The notes beneath the pieces were generated by a model that did not search any database, was not told the origin of the DNA, and saw only the letters and a program-made list of their open reading frames with translations. Made by a program: the position numbers and the translations under genes. A DNA stretch of 64,000 nt from an uncultured Flavihumibacter sp. (GTDB taxonomy: Bacteria > Bacteroidota > Bacteroidia > Chitinophagales > Chitinophagaceae). The stretch is from contig CABHOY010000042.1 of NCBI GenBank assembly GCA_902168105.1, positions 48,387-112,386 on the forward strand, written 5' to 3'. Position 1 is the first letter of the stretch. Each line of letters starts with the position of its first letter. Positions 18,916 through 27,565 of this stretch are shown one piece after another.

Positions 18916-21900
18916 TTAAAAATCAACGGCTACACTTGCTGAGTACAATCTGGTGATAGGATAGCGACCTGCGTCCACACCCATCAGCTGACTGTTTAAC
19001 TGTACTTCTTTGCCCAGGTACGCGCCTACTTCAGGATCATATCCTTTATACTTTGTAAAAGTGGCGAGGTTCTGAACGCCTGCAGACAAGCGGACGCTGT
19101 TTACAACAGACTGATTTTTGAGAAGCGTGCGCGGAATAGTGTAACCTAATTGTACGTTCTTGATCCTGATATATGAGCCGTCTTCCACGAACAGATTAGT
19201 GAAGCGGTTACCGTTACCATTGATGTCGGTAGCTACTATCCTCGGAACGTTGGTACCGGGATTCAGCAGATGCGCTTTGCCGCCTTCGTCTGATACGCGT
19301 GCATAACCAAAAGATTCCTGTAAGAGGTTTCTGCCGAGGTTGATATTGTTTGGATTGGTATTTTCAAAACGCAGGTAATTGAAAACATCATTACCCTGTA
19401 CTCCGGTAACCAGTATACTGAGGTCAAATCCTTTATAAGAGAAAGTGTTGGTGAGACCGAATGTCAGTTTAGGCCAGGGATTACCGATGTAGGTCTGGTC
19501 ACGGGAATCAATGATCTTATCACCGTTGAGATCTTTATACTTCACATCTCCTACCCATACGCCATCTGTCGCTACAGGTAAGCGGGTACCATCTGCCTGT
19601 GCAGGTATGGCGCTGCTGTTGATCTCTTCCACAGACTGGAACAATCCGTCTGCCACATAACCATAGAACTGCCATGGCGCTTCTCCTATCACAGAGCGGG
19701 AAGTGAAGTTATTCATGTACCAGGCGGTTCTGGACAGGAAGGCAGCATCAGAATAGAACTTGGTGACTTTGGTTTTGAAGGAGGAAATATTAAAGTTGGT
19801 CCTCCAAACGAAGCCGCTTCTGTTATCGATGTTCACGGTGTTCAGTGTGATGCCGAAGCCTTTGTTCTGCATTGCGCCGATGTTCACCACGGGAGGATTA
19901 ATGGCTCCTTCGCCCTGTGTGCCCATATAGGCAGGGAGCGGGTTTGGCATCAGCAGGTTATCTGTTTTCTTGATATAGAAATCTCCTTCCAGCTGTATCC
20001 TGTCTTTCAGTACACTGAGGTTGAAGCCAATGTTTTTAGTCATGGTAGATTCCCATTTCAGACCGGCATTACCGTACTGTCCTGTACGGAAGCCAGCACC
20101 CCAGGGGGAAGTAACGGCGGACAATGAGGAGAACTGTGCGCCACCGCTACCATTGTTGCCGGTGGTACCATATTCAGCGCGGATCTTCAGTTCATTAATG
20201 AAGGGCAGGTCCTTCATGAAGTTTTCACCGGTAATGCGCCAGGCAACGGAAACGGAGGGGAAATATCCCCATCTGTTCTCGGTACCGAAATTGGATGAAC
20301 CATCGGCCCGTCCTGCCAGTTGCAGGATGTACCTGTTATCGTATGTGTAATTGATACGGCCCAGATAAGATTCCAGGGCGCCTGAATTCTTATAGCTGCC
20401 GGTGGTTTGTCCGAGGGCATCGCCGAGGTTCAGGGAAGGGATGTCATTGCTTGCAAATCCTACGCGCTGTGCGGAGAAGCCCTGACCATTCCAGGCCTGC
20501 GCTTCATGGCTTACCATTACACCGAAGCTGTGTTTACCTATTTCCCTGTTGTATTGTAAGAGCTCATTGAGGTTCCAGTAAAAGTTCCTGCCGTTATTGA
20601 TAGCCAGCGAAGCTTTTTCGTTGACGTTGTATCCCAGCTGATAGGTAGGAGTGAATTTGCTACCGTCTGAATATTCAAAGTTGCCATTGAAGCTGGTACG
20701 GAAAATTAGTCCCTTGATAATGTTTATTTCAGCAGTGGCGCCACCTAATCCGCCGGTACGTTTATAGTCGTTGTTGATCAGGCTTGCTATGGCCACTGGA
20801 TTGAGCGGTGCGAACTTGGCGTTGCTGCCGTATTCATTTTCTGTGGCACCGCCCCAGCTGCCGTCGGCATTCCTTACCGGGATATTGGGCGCGAGGTTGA
20901 TGGCATTCCTGACAACATCTTCGCTGGTGGAAGCCAGTTTTTCCTTTGTCTGGTAGAAGTTCAGGGAGGTACTTAGTTTCAACCATGTGAAGGCCTGGTT
21001 GTCCAGGTTAAGGCGGAAGGAATAACGGTCGAATTTAGAGCCTATGGCCACACCTTCCTGGTTGAAGTATTCGCCAGACATATAATAGGTGGTATTGTTA
21101 GAGCCACCGCCGATGGTTACCTGGTGTTTCTGCAAAGGGGCGGTTTGGAACAGGGCATCCTGCCAGTTGGTACCGGGGCCCAGTACGCCGGGATTCTGGA
21201 ATTCGGGAGTAGGGGTACGGTTGAGCAGCAGGGCAATTTCATTATTCATCTGCGCGAACTGTTGCAGATTCATGGTAGAGATGTCTTCAGGTTTATCCTG
21301 GAGCGTGTACAGGTAGTTATAGGACACTTTTACCTTACCTGCTTTCCCCCGTTTGGTGGTGACCAGTACCACGCCGTTTGTAGCCCTTGAGCCATATACT
21401 GCGGTGGCGGAAGGGCCCTGGAGGATCTCGATGGATTCTATATCGGCCGGGTTGATGCCAGCAAGTGCATTTACAGAACTGGTAGCGCCATAAGAGATGG
21501 TAGCCGGCTGGATCTGTACTCCGTCTACTACATACAGTGGTTCATTGGTGCCGCTGAGCGTACTGACGCCACGGATGTTGACAGAGATCCCACCTCCCGG
21601 CTGGCCGGAGTTCTGGGTAACGTATACACCGGCGGCGCGGCCCTGGATGGCCTGATCGATCGTCGTATTTACGGTACGGTTCACATCTGCGGAGGTAATG
21701 GATACCTGTGCGCTGCTCTGGTCTGTCTTTTTCATTTTACCGTAACCAATGACTACTACGTCATTCAGTTTACGATAATCGTCCTGTAAAGCGATGTTGA
21801 CTGCTCCGGAGGTACCGGTTTTAAAGTCGCGGGGCATGAACCCCATAGATGAAATGCTGATCACCTGTCCGGGAGCAGCCTTAATAGTAAAATTTCCTTT

Positions 21901-22110
21901 GTCATCGGTTGTAGTGGCTTTTTTAGTTCCTTTAATAGTAATAGAAGCACCCGGAACCGGGCTGCCTGTTTCCCTGGAAGTAACTGTACCGGAAACGGTC
22001 CGTTCGTCGCCGGATTGGTTCTGTGCCCGGGCCGGCATAATAAAAGCACAAAAGAAGGTCACGATCCATACCAATAGGTATGACCCTCCAGTAATACTGG
22101 CTCGTTTCAT
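18916..22110 (-). CDS. SusC/RagA-family TonB-linked transporter of the HTCS locus
   Basis: The product has 1064 residues. A signal peptide ending near MPARAQ is followed by a carboxypeptidase-like domain (VSGTVTSRETGSPVPGASIT), TonB-box-like DVVVIGYGKMKKTDQSSA, a plug with QPGGGISVNIRGVSTLSG and IESIEILQGPSATAVYGSRA, and the barrel ending LYSASVAVDF. No STN domain is present, consistent with control by the separate HTCS. It is the first gene of the unit susC-susD-glycan binding-hydrolase-MFS. The 203-bp leader between it and the HTCS gene carries a perfect 12-bp inverted repeat that may be its control site. It imports oligosaccharides across the outer membrane using TonB energy. Confidence 0.95.
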   Translation of the reverse strand: MKRASITGGSYLLVWIVTFFCAFIMPARAQNQSGDERTVSGTVTSRETGSPVPGASITIKGTKKATTTDDKGNFTIKAAPGQVISISSMGFMPRDFKTGTSGAVNIALQDDYRKLNDVVVIGYGKMKKTDQSSAQVSITSADVNRTVNTTIDQAIQGRAAGVYVTQNSGQPGGGISVNIRGVSTLSGTNEPLYVVDGVQIQPATISYGATSSVNALAGINPADIESIEILQGPSATAVYGSRATNGVVLVTTKRGKAGKVKVSYNYLYTLQDKPEDISTMNLQQFAQMNNEIALLLNRTPTPEFQNPGVLGPGTNWQDALFQTAPLQKHQVTIGGGSNNTTYYMSGEYFNQEGVAIGSKFDRYSFRLNLDNQAFTWLKLSTSLNFYQTKEKLASTSEDVVRNAINLAPNIPVRNADGSWGGATENEYGSNAKFAPLNPVAIASLINNDYKRTGGLGGATAEINIIKGLIFRTSFNGNFEYSDGSKFTPTYQLGYNVNEKASLAINNGRNFYWNLNELLQYNREIGKHSFGVMVSHEAQAWNGQGFSAQRVGFASNDIPSLNLGDALGQTTGSYKNSGALESYLGRINYTYDNRYILQLAGRADGSSNFGTENRWGYFPSVSVAWRITGENFMKDLPFINELKIRAEYGTTGNNGSGGAQFSSLSAVTSPWGAGFRTGQYGNAGLKWESTMTKNIGFNLSVLKDRIQLEGDFYIKKTDNLLMPNPLPAYMGTQGEGAINPPVVNIGAMQNKGFGITLNTVNIDNRSGFVWRTNFNISSFKTKVTKFYSDAAFLSRTAWYMNNFTSRSVIGEAPWQFYGYVADGLFQSVEEINSSAIPAQADGTRLPVATDGVWVGDVKYKDLNGDKIIDSRDQTYIGNPWPKLTFGLTNTFSYKGFDLSILVTGVQGNDVFNYLRFENTNPNNINLGRNLLQESFGYARVSDEGGKAHLLNPGTNVPRIVATDINGNGNRFTNLFVEDGSYIRIKNVQLGYTIPRTLLKNQSVVNSVRLSAGVQNLATFTKYKGYDPEVGAYLGKEVQLNSQLMGVDAGRYPITRLYSASVAVDF

Positions 22111-22185
22111 AGCGTGGAGATTAAGTTTTTAAATTAATGCGCGATCGTTTCGATTTTGGTCAATTTGTACACAGGCATAATGTCC

Positions 22186-22218
22186 CTCATAACGATAACA
22201 TAAAAGTATCGTTATGAG
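22186..22218. promoter_or_regulatory. Perfect 12-bp inverted repeat between HTCS and susC
   Basis: CTCATAACGATA at 22186-22197 pairs perfectly with TATCGTTATGAG at 22207-22218 around a 9-nt spacer. It is 76 bp before the susC ATG and 96 bp beyond the HTCS stop. No U-run follows in the minus direction (GGGACATT), so a dyad operator is more likely than a terminator. A terminator or mRNA stem remains possible. Confidence 0.6.
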
Positions 22219-22313
22219 TTGAAAGGCAGGGAGGTGCAATGTTTATTAAAAGGGATAAAATGTTGCAGGAGGGGTATCAAATGTAACATTGAAGGGTATC
22301 GCTCTTTGCAACG

Positions 22314-25300
22314 CTATTTTCTCATAGTGGCCACGTATGCGGATGGCAGCATGTTATAGGCCATTTTGAAGTACTTGGCGAAGTATTTAGGATTATTGAA
22401 GCCAACCTCATAAGCGACCTCCGTCACGTTCATTTCTGTTTTGGACAGCAGCTGGGCTGCTTTTTTGATGCGTACGGTACGGATGAACTCTACGGGTGTT
22501 TGTCCTGTCAGGGAGAAAATACGCCTGTAAACGGATACCCGGTTCATACAAAGCTCCCTGCTTAGTTCTTCGACGGAGAAGCCTGCGTTGGAAAGGTTCC
22601 TTTCCACGATGGCGAGGGCTTTCTGCAGGAATTTCTCGTTAGGGGTGGCAATGTAGGGGGCATCGGGGGCGGCAGCCATAGGGCCGATGATGTGTTTGAC
22701 CGTTGTTTGGCGGGCCAGGAGGTTACGGATCCTGGACAGCATGATCTCAAAGTTGAAAGGTTTCACCATATAGTCGGCCGCACCGGTCCCCAGTCCTTTG
22801 AGCTGTTCTTCTTCCCCGGCCATGGCGGTGAGCAGTATCACGGGGATGTGGCGGGTACGGTTGTCGTGTTTGATCTTCCCGCACAGTTCTACGCCGTCCA
22901 TGACGGGCATATTGATATCGCTGACCACGAGATCGGGGTGACCTGACAGGGTCTTTTGCCATCCGGCGCCACCGTCGGCCGCTTCAATAATATGGTAATA
23001 GTCCTTCAGGTTTTCTTTCAGGTAAAAGCGGAAGTCGTCGTTGTCTTCTATCAGCAGGATGGTCTGCTTTTCAGTAGCCGGCTCTTTTACGGCAGGAGGA
23101 GGGAGGACATCTTCTTCCTCTTTGTTGGCCGGCACAATGGGGGAAGAGACCTGGACGGTTTCAATAGTAGGTTCGGCTGACGGCTCAAAAGGTAATCTGA
23201 CGATAAAACAGCTACCCTTATTGACTTCGCTCTCCACTGTAATGGACCCGTTATTGAGTTTTACGAATTCTTTGGTAATGGCCAGACCGATGCCGCTGCC
23301 CCGGTTAACGAAGCCTCCGGGCATATCACTCTGGAAGAACTGTTCGAAGACCTTCTCATGTCTTTCGGGTGGAATGCCGATACCGGTGTCTTTTACCCTT
23401 ATTTCCAGCCATGTTTTATCGCCGGTGGCACTGGCATTCATTTCTACACTTACAGCGCCTCCCTGGGGCGTAAATTTGAATGCATTCGAGAGGAGGTTGA
23501 AGAGTATCCGTTCAATTTTGTCGGGATCGAAGCTGGTATACAGTTGGCTGCAACTGCTTTGATAAGAAAAGTTGATCTGTTTCCTTTCTGCGAGGTCGGT
23601 GAAAGAGCAGGCCACCTCTTTTATAAAACCGGCGATATCGCCTCCGACGGGGTCCAGTTTCAGTTCATGCATTTCCATCTTCCTGAAGTCCATCAGCTGG
23701 TTGACCAGGTTGAGCAAACGTTTGGCATTACGGTAGATGAGCTGGAACTTATTTTTATCTTCCTGGTTCCTGGTTTGTTGAATGATCTCTTCAATCGGGG
23801 ACAGGATCAGGGAGACAGGTGTACGGAACTCATGGCTAACGTTTGTAAACAGTTTGATCTTCATCATATCCAGTTCATGCATACGCCGGGCTTCCTTTCT
23901 TTCCTGGGCCAGCATGAAGCGGGTATGCGCCCGTTTGATCACCCTTCTTCTTAAAAGGAGCAGTATTGCGATTGCCAGCACTACGTAGGCGATGTAGGCA
24001 AGAGGCGTTTTCCAGAACGGAGGCCGTATGTGTATTTTCAGAGAGATTCCTTCTTCGTTCCAGTAGCCGTCTTCGTTGGCTGCTTTCAGTAAGAGGGTAT
24101 AAGTGCCGGGATTGATATTGGTGTAGGTGATACGTCTTGTTTTACCATCGGTGGTCAGCCATTCCTTGTTAAAGTTCTCCAGTTTGTAGGCATACCTGTT
24201 CTTGTCGGTATTGATGAAGTTCAGGGCGGCGAAATCGATAGAGAAATCATTCTCATTATACTTCAGCACTATTTCTTTTATTTCAGACAGGGAGGTGGGG
24301 AGGATGACCCTTTTTCTTACCTTTTCATTTACTTCTACCGGCCGATTGAACAACTGAAGGCCTGTGAGTACGATTGCCGGTTTATTAGTATTCTGCGGTA
24401 GCGAAGAGGGAGAGAACATATTAAATCCATCTGCTCCGCCAAAAACAAGTTCTCCTGACCTGAGTTTCAGGGCTGCGTTGACATTAAATGCTTTTCCCTG
24501 CAGGCCGTCTTTATCGTCGTAGTTCCGGCAGCTGATGCTTAGTCCTTCGGGACCTTCTGTTACGGTGATCTTGCCCAATCCGTTGGAGGTGCTGACCCAC
24601 AGTTGTCCTTCGTCGTCTTCCAGGATGCAGACGATGTTATTGTCCGGCAGGCCGTCTTTTACGGTAAAGGACCTGAATGTCTGGGTGGCTTCGTCAAATA
24701 GATTAAGGCCGGAACGGGTACCGGCCCACATACGCCCCTTCCTGTCGTATAACAGGGTGGTGACGTTATCATTACTCAACTGATGGGTGGTGGTAAGATA
24801 ATGCACAAAAATGCCCTTAGAATTGTCCAGGACGTCGATACCGTAGGCGGTGGCTACCCAGAGATTTCCCTGTTTGTCTTCTGCAAAAGCGGTAATGAAG
24901 TTCGAGTGTACAGAGGCAGGTTGGTTTACATTATTGTGATAAAAGATGCCATTGCCGGGGTCGAACCTGTCTAGGCCGCCTCCCAGGGTACCTACCCAGA
25001 AGTTGTTGCGCTTATCCTTGTATATTTTCCAGACCGTTTTATTTGCCAGGCTATTGGGATTTTTATCGCTATGCTGATAGTGGGTGAACCTGCCTTTGTT
25101 GTAGTAATCCATCCCACCGAAATAATATCCGATCCAGAGGTTGTCGTGGTCGTCCACGTACAGGCTAACGATGACATCGTTGCTTATGCTATTGTCATCG
25201 CCGGGATGATGCTGGAAGCGGGTAAACGAACCGGCGGTACGATCGTAATAAATAAGGCCGCCTCCGTTTGTACCGATCCACAGATTTCCTTTTTTGTCTT

Positions 25301-26399
25301 CGGCAAAGCAGTTCACGTCGTTATAGCTCAGGCTCTGTTTATCTGTATGACTGTGTTTGAAGAGGGGGAACTTCAGCATGTTCTCTGTGAAGTAGCTGAT
25401 ACCTCTTTTGTAGGTACCGCACCATATAATGCCGAAGTTGTCTTTATAGAGTGCGTAAATAGCATTTTCCGCAACGCTTTTAGGATCTTCTTCCCTGTTA
25501 AGCAGGAAGCGGGAGGAGAAGTCTTTTTTGTTGATCAGGTTAATGCCTCCGTGGTCGGTACCTATCCAGATGATATTTTTATCATCCTGAACGATACTGT
25601 TAACGATGTCGTTATTTAAGAACCCATTACGGCTTGACAGATGTTTTATCGTTCCTTTTTGCGCATTCAGGTGGATGACACCGAAATCATTTTCCAGCAT
25701 GTACATCCAGATATCTTCCTGTGCATCGATGAAAAGGCGGAGGGGGGCCTGTGGCTTTTCTATCAAGGGGATGATATGGTCGTTCCTGTAAACGATCCTG
25801 TTGGTACTGACATCCAGTTTTTCCAATCTGCCGTTCGTGTAAAGTATCACAAGCCTGTTTTGGGCGTCTTCTTTCATGTCGGCTACGGTAGCTCCGTTTG
25901 TTCCTGGGATGAGGATCTTAGTAGCCCGGCCGGTGCTGTCCATCCGGTATAATCCGCCGCTGGAATAAGCTATCCACCATGTATTACCGGTTCGTGCGAG
26001 ACTAGACACATAGTAACCGGACAGCCCTTTACGCTGCAACCATAAGGTAGCGCTGGAAAATTGCTCCCTGACAGGATCGTAGAGATTATCGCCGTTGCGG
26101 GTCTTGACGTATAGTTTGTTCTCCGGAGCAGGATAGATGCCCATGATGTAGTCGTCGCTCAGTGAGTTGGAGTCGGCTGCATTATGTCTGAAAGCTTTGA
26201 AGGAGTAACCGTCATAACGGTTCAATCCGCTCATTGTTCCAAACCACATAAATCCTTTGGCATCTTTGTAGATACAATTGACCTGGTTGTGAGACAGGCC
26301 GTTATTGATGTTCAAAGAAGAGAACTGGTAAGATGGCTGTTGTGAATAGACGTAGCTTACCAGCAGTAACAGTGGAATCAGTAGTAGTTTCTTAAACAT
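22314..26399 (-). CDS. Hybrid two-component system sensor/regulator (HTCS)
   Basis: This single protein of 1361 residues contains a complete signalling pathway. A signal peptide (1-20) leads a periplasmic sensor made of repeated Reg_prop blades (about 25-690; motifs such as GLSHNQVNCIYKDAKGFMWF and NLWIGTNGGG), then a Y_Y_Y domain (about 700-785). A transmembrane helix lies near 795-815. The histidine kinase shows NVSHEFRTPVSLIL with phospho-acceptor His856, NLLSNAFKFTP and KDTGIGIPPE. The receiver domain has LLIEDNDD and phospho-acceptor Asp1161 in VVSDINMPVMDG. A C-terminal AraC-type DNA-binding domain spans about 1262-1361. Such proteins bind an oligosaccharide in the periplasm and switch on the adjacent locus, here most likely the susC at 22110 and the genes after it. 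Confidence 0.97.
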   Translation of the reverse strand: MFKKLLLIPLLLLVSYVYSQQPSYQFSSLNINNGLSHNQVNCIYKDAKGFMWFGTMSGLNRYDGYSFKAFRHNAADSNSLSDDYIMGIYPAPENKLYVKTRNGDNLYDPVREQFSSATLWLQRKGLSGYYVSSLARTGNTWWIAYSSGGLYRMDSTGRATKILIPGTNGATVADMKEDAQNRLVILYTNGRLEKLDVSTNRIVYRNDHIIPLIEKPQAPLRLFIDAQEDIWMYMLENDFGVIHLNAQKGTIKHLSSRNGFLNNDIVNSIVQDDKNIIWIGTDHGGINLINKKDFSSRFLLNREEDPKSVAENAIYALYKDNFGIIWCGTYKRGISYFTENMLKFPLFKHSHTDKQSLSYNDVNCFAEDKKGNLWIGTNGGGLIYYDRTAGSFTRFQHHPGDDNSISNDVIVSLYVDDHDNLWIGYYFGGMDYYNKGRFTHYQHSDKNPNSLANKTVWKIYKDKRNNFWVGTLGGGLDRFDPGNGIFYHNNVNQPASVHSNFITAFAEDKQGNLWVATAYGIDVLDNSKGIFVHYLTTTHQLSNDNVTTLLYDRKGRMWAGTRSGLNLFDEATQTFRSFTVKDGLPDNNIVCILEDDEGQLWVSTSNGLGKITVTEGPEGLSISCRNYDDKDGLQGKAFNVNAALKLRSGELVFGGADGFNMFSPSSLPQNTNKPAIVLTGLQLFNRPVEVNEKVRKRVILPTSLSEIKEIVLKYNENDFSIDFAALNFINTDKNRYAYKLENFNKEWLTTDGKTRRITYTNINPGTYTLLLKAANEDGYWNEEGISLKIHIRPPFWKTPLAYIAYVVLAIAILLLLRRRVIKRAHTRFMLAQERKEARRMHELDMMKIKLFTNVSHEFRTPVSLILSPIEEIIQQTRNQEDKNKFQLIYRNAKRLLNLVNQLMDFRKMEMHELKLDPVGGDIAGFIKEVACSFTDLAERKQINFSYQSSCSQLYTSFDPDKIERILFNLLSNAFKFTPQGGAVSVEMNASATGDKTWLEIRVKDTGIGIPPERHEKVFEQFFQSDMPGGFVNRGSGIGLAITKEFVKLNNGSITVESEVNKGSCFIVRLPFEPSAEPTIETVQVSSPIVPANKEEEDVLPPPAVKEPATEKQTILLIEDNDDFRFYLKENLKDYYHIIEAADGGAGWQKTLSGHPDLVVSDINMPVMDGVELCGKIKHDNRTRHIPVILLTAMAGEEEQLKGLGTGAADYMVKPFNFEIMLSRIRNLLARQTTVKHIIGPMAAAPDAPYIATPNEKFLQKALAIVERNLSNAGFSVEELSRELCMNRVSVYRRIFSLTGQTPVEFIRTVRIKKAAQLLSKTEMNVTEVAYEVGFNNPKYFAKYFKMAYNMLPSAYVATMRK

Positions 26400-26535
26400 G
26401 GAATAGGCATCGGTACTAATATAAATATACTATTTTAGGCTCACTTGTGGGGTGCGGGGAGGGTTTGTTTTGTAAATATTATGATTATTTTTACTGGGAG
26501 TGCCGGGGATCTGTTAATACAGGGTGGTATGTTTA

Positions 26536-26772
26536 ATGCTTATTAGACACCTATGTAAACTGCGGTTCATTATCCCTGTACTTTTAGCAATCTTTTCTTT
26601 CAAATGTAAACCAGCATCAGTTGATTTTTCTGCTCCTGATGTTATGCCAACAGTAAAGCATATGCTTTTTAATAAACCGTTATTCATGATAATTGAGAAG
26701 GCTAATGTAAGAAATCCTTATTTTATGATGAAGGTTGAGAATATGGCGTGGATGAAGAAGGTGGCTTACTAA
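26536..26772 (+). CDS. Putative small lipoprotein, unknown function
   Basis: A reading frame of 78 codons starts at the ATG at 26536. The N-terminus LCKLRFIIPVLLAIFSFKC looks like a lipoprotein signal with Cys24, though F-K before the Cys is a poor lipobox. The rest (KPASVDFSAPDVMPTVKHML) shows no recognised domain. It precedes the lipoprotein gene at 26813 by 40 bp on the same strand. It could be spurious. Confidence 0.35.
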   Translation: MLIRHLCKLRFIIPVLLAIFSFKCKPASVDFSAPDVMPTVKHMLFNKPLFMIIEKANVRNPYFMMKVENMAWMKKVAY

Positions 26773-26812
26773 CGTTCCAGTGATTCCTGATTATTTTAAG
26801 TCAAATCAATAT

Positions 26813-27298
26813 ATGAGATCCTTTCTTGTCATTTGTACAATACTTATACTTTCTGCTTGTCAGCAACGTAAGGGCGCTGCTATTATTATGCTCAGTTATC
26901 AGGGAAGCGAGATAAGGAAACAGTTTGATACTTTATATAATTACCAGCAGGCAGATTCAGGCGTTTACAAAGGCCTGTTAGAGCAGGCGCTGGCTATAAG
27001 CATTGATAGTCTCAGTGGAGATACTATCACGCAAGATGTGTTTTCCAGTATGTATCTTAATGCATTTACGGGACGTTACGACTGTGTTACAACGACGGTT
27101 TTCCGTTTGCCACATGGTTCTATTTCTGCGGCGGGAGTGTTCATTCTTACGCCGGGAGATACGATTGCTCCTGATCACGATTTCCCTATTACTGGTGGTT
27201 CAGGCGCTTATCGTGATGTATTCGGCAGGTATACCCGTAAATACAGACATGGCATATATGAAGTAGCATTACGTTATTATACGTCCAAGATAGAGTGA
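26813..27298 (+). CDS. Lipoprotein with allene oxide cyclase / dirigent-like barrel signature
   Basis: The start at the ATG at 26813 gives MRSFLVICTILILSAC, a clean lipobox with Cys16. An upstream in-frame GTG at 26780 would hide it. The product has 161 residues. After a region without recognised motifs, the C-terminal half reads GRYDCVTTTVFRLPHGSISA, then AGVFILTPGD and DFPITGGSGAYRDVFG. The pattern of a G-x-Y strand, A-x-G-x strand and F-x-I-T-G-G-S-G-x-Y/F-x-x-x-x-G is that of the allene oxide cyclase and dirigent barrel families. In plants these shape cyclic fatty-acid or lignan products without redox chemistry. Bacterial members are mostly uncharacterised, so the enzymatic role here is open. 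The assignment rests on motif recognition alone. Confidence 0.6.
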   Translation: MRSFLVICTILILSACQQRKGAAIIMLSYQGSEIRKQFDTLYNYQQADSGVYKGLLEQALAISIDSLSGDTITQDVFSSMYLNAFTGRYDCVTTTVFRLPHGSISAAGVFILTPGDTIAPDHDFPITGGSGAYRDVFGRYTRKYRHGIYEVALRYYTSKIE

Positions 27299-27565
27299 AA
27301 TGAATTTTGATCGATCCCCAAACAAATCCTCTTATTCAGTTGTTGTTTACAACACTGTCAGGGAAATCTTATATCTTAAAAGCTCCTAAAAATCCGAAGC
27401 AGATCATTCCATATTCATGAAAACACCAGTGATTACTAAAGTAGTCCGGTAGCCTCATTCGTTTATAACCTTATTTTATTGTTCCTGTCATTGACGGACA
27501 GGGAAGTCATGTGTTTATCTACGAAATAACCAGTTAAAGCCTAATCTTCAAAAAACCAATTTCTT

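Noticed and set aside
23358..23954. 198-codon plus-strand frame opposite the HTCS kinase
   Set aside because: Antisense to the HisKA/HATPase region; composition follows the opposite codons.
27299..27565. Possible small RNA or gene before the amine oxidase (GTTGTTTACAAC dyad, CCTGTC/GACAGG stem)
   Set aside because: Short stems without terminator or promoter match; nothing supportable.
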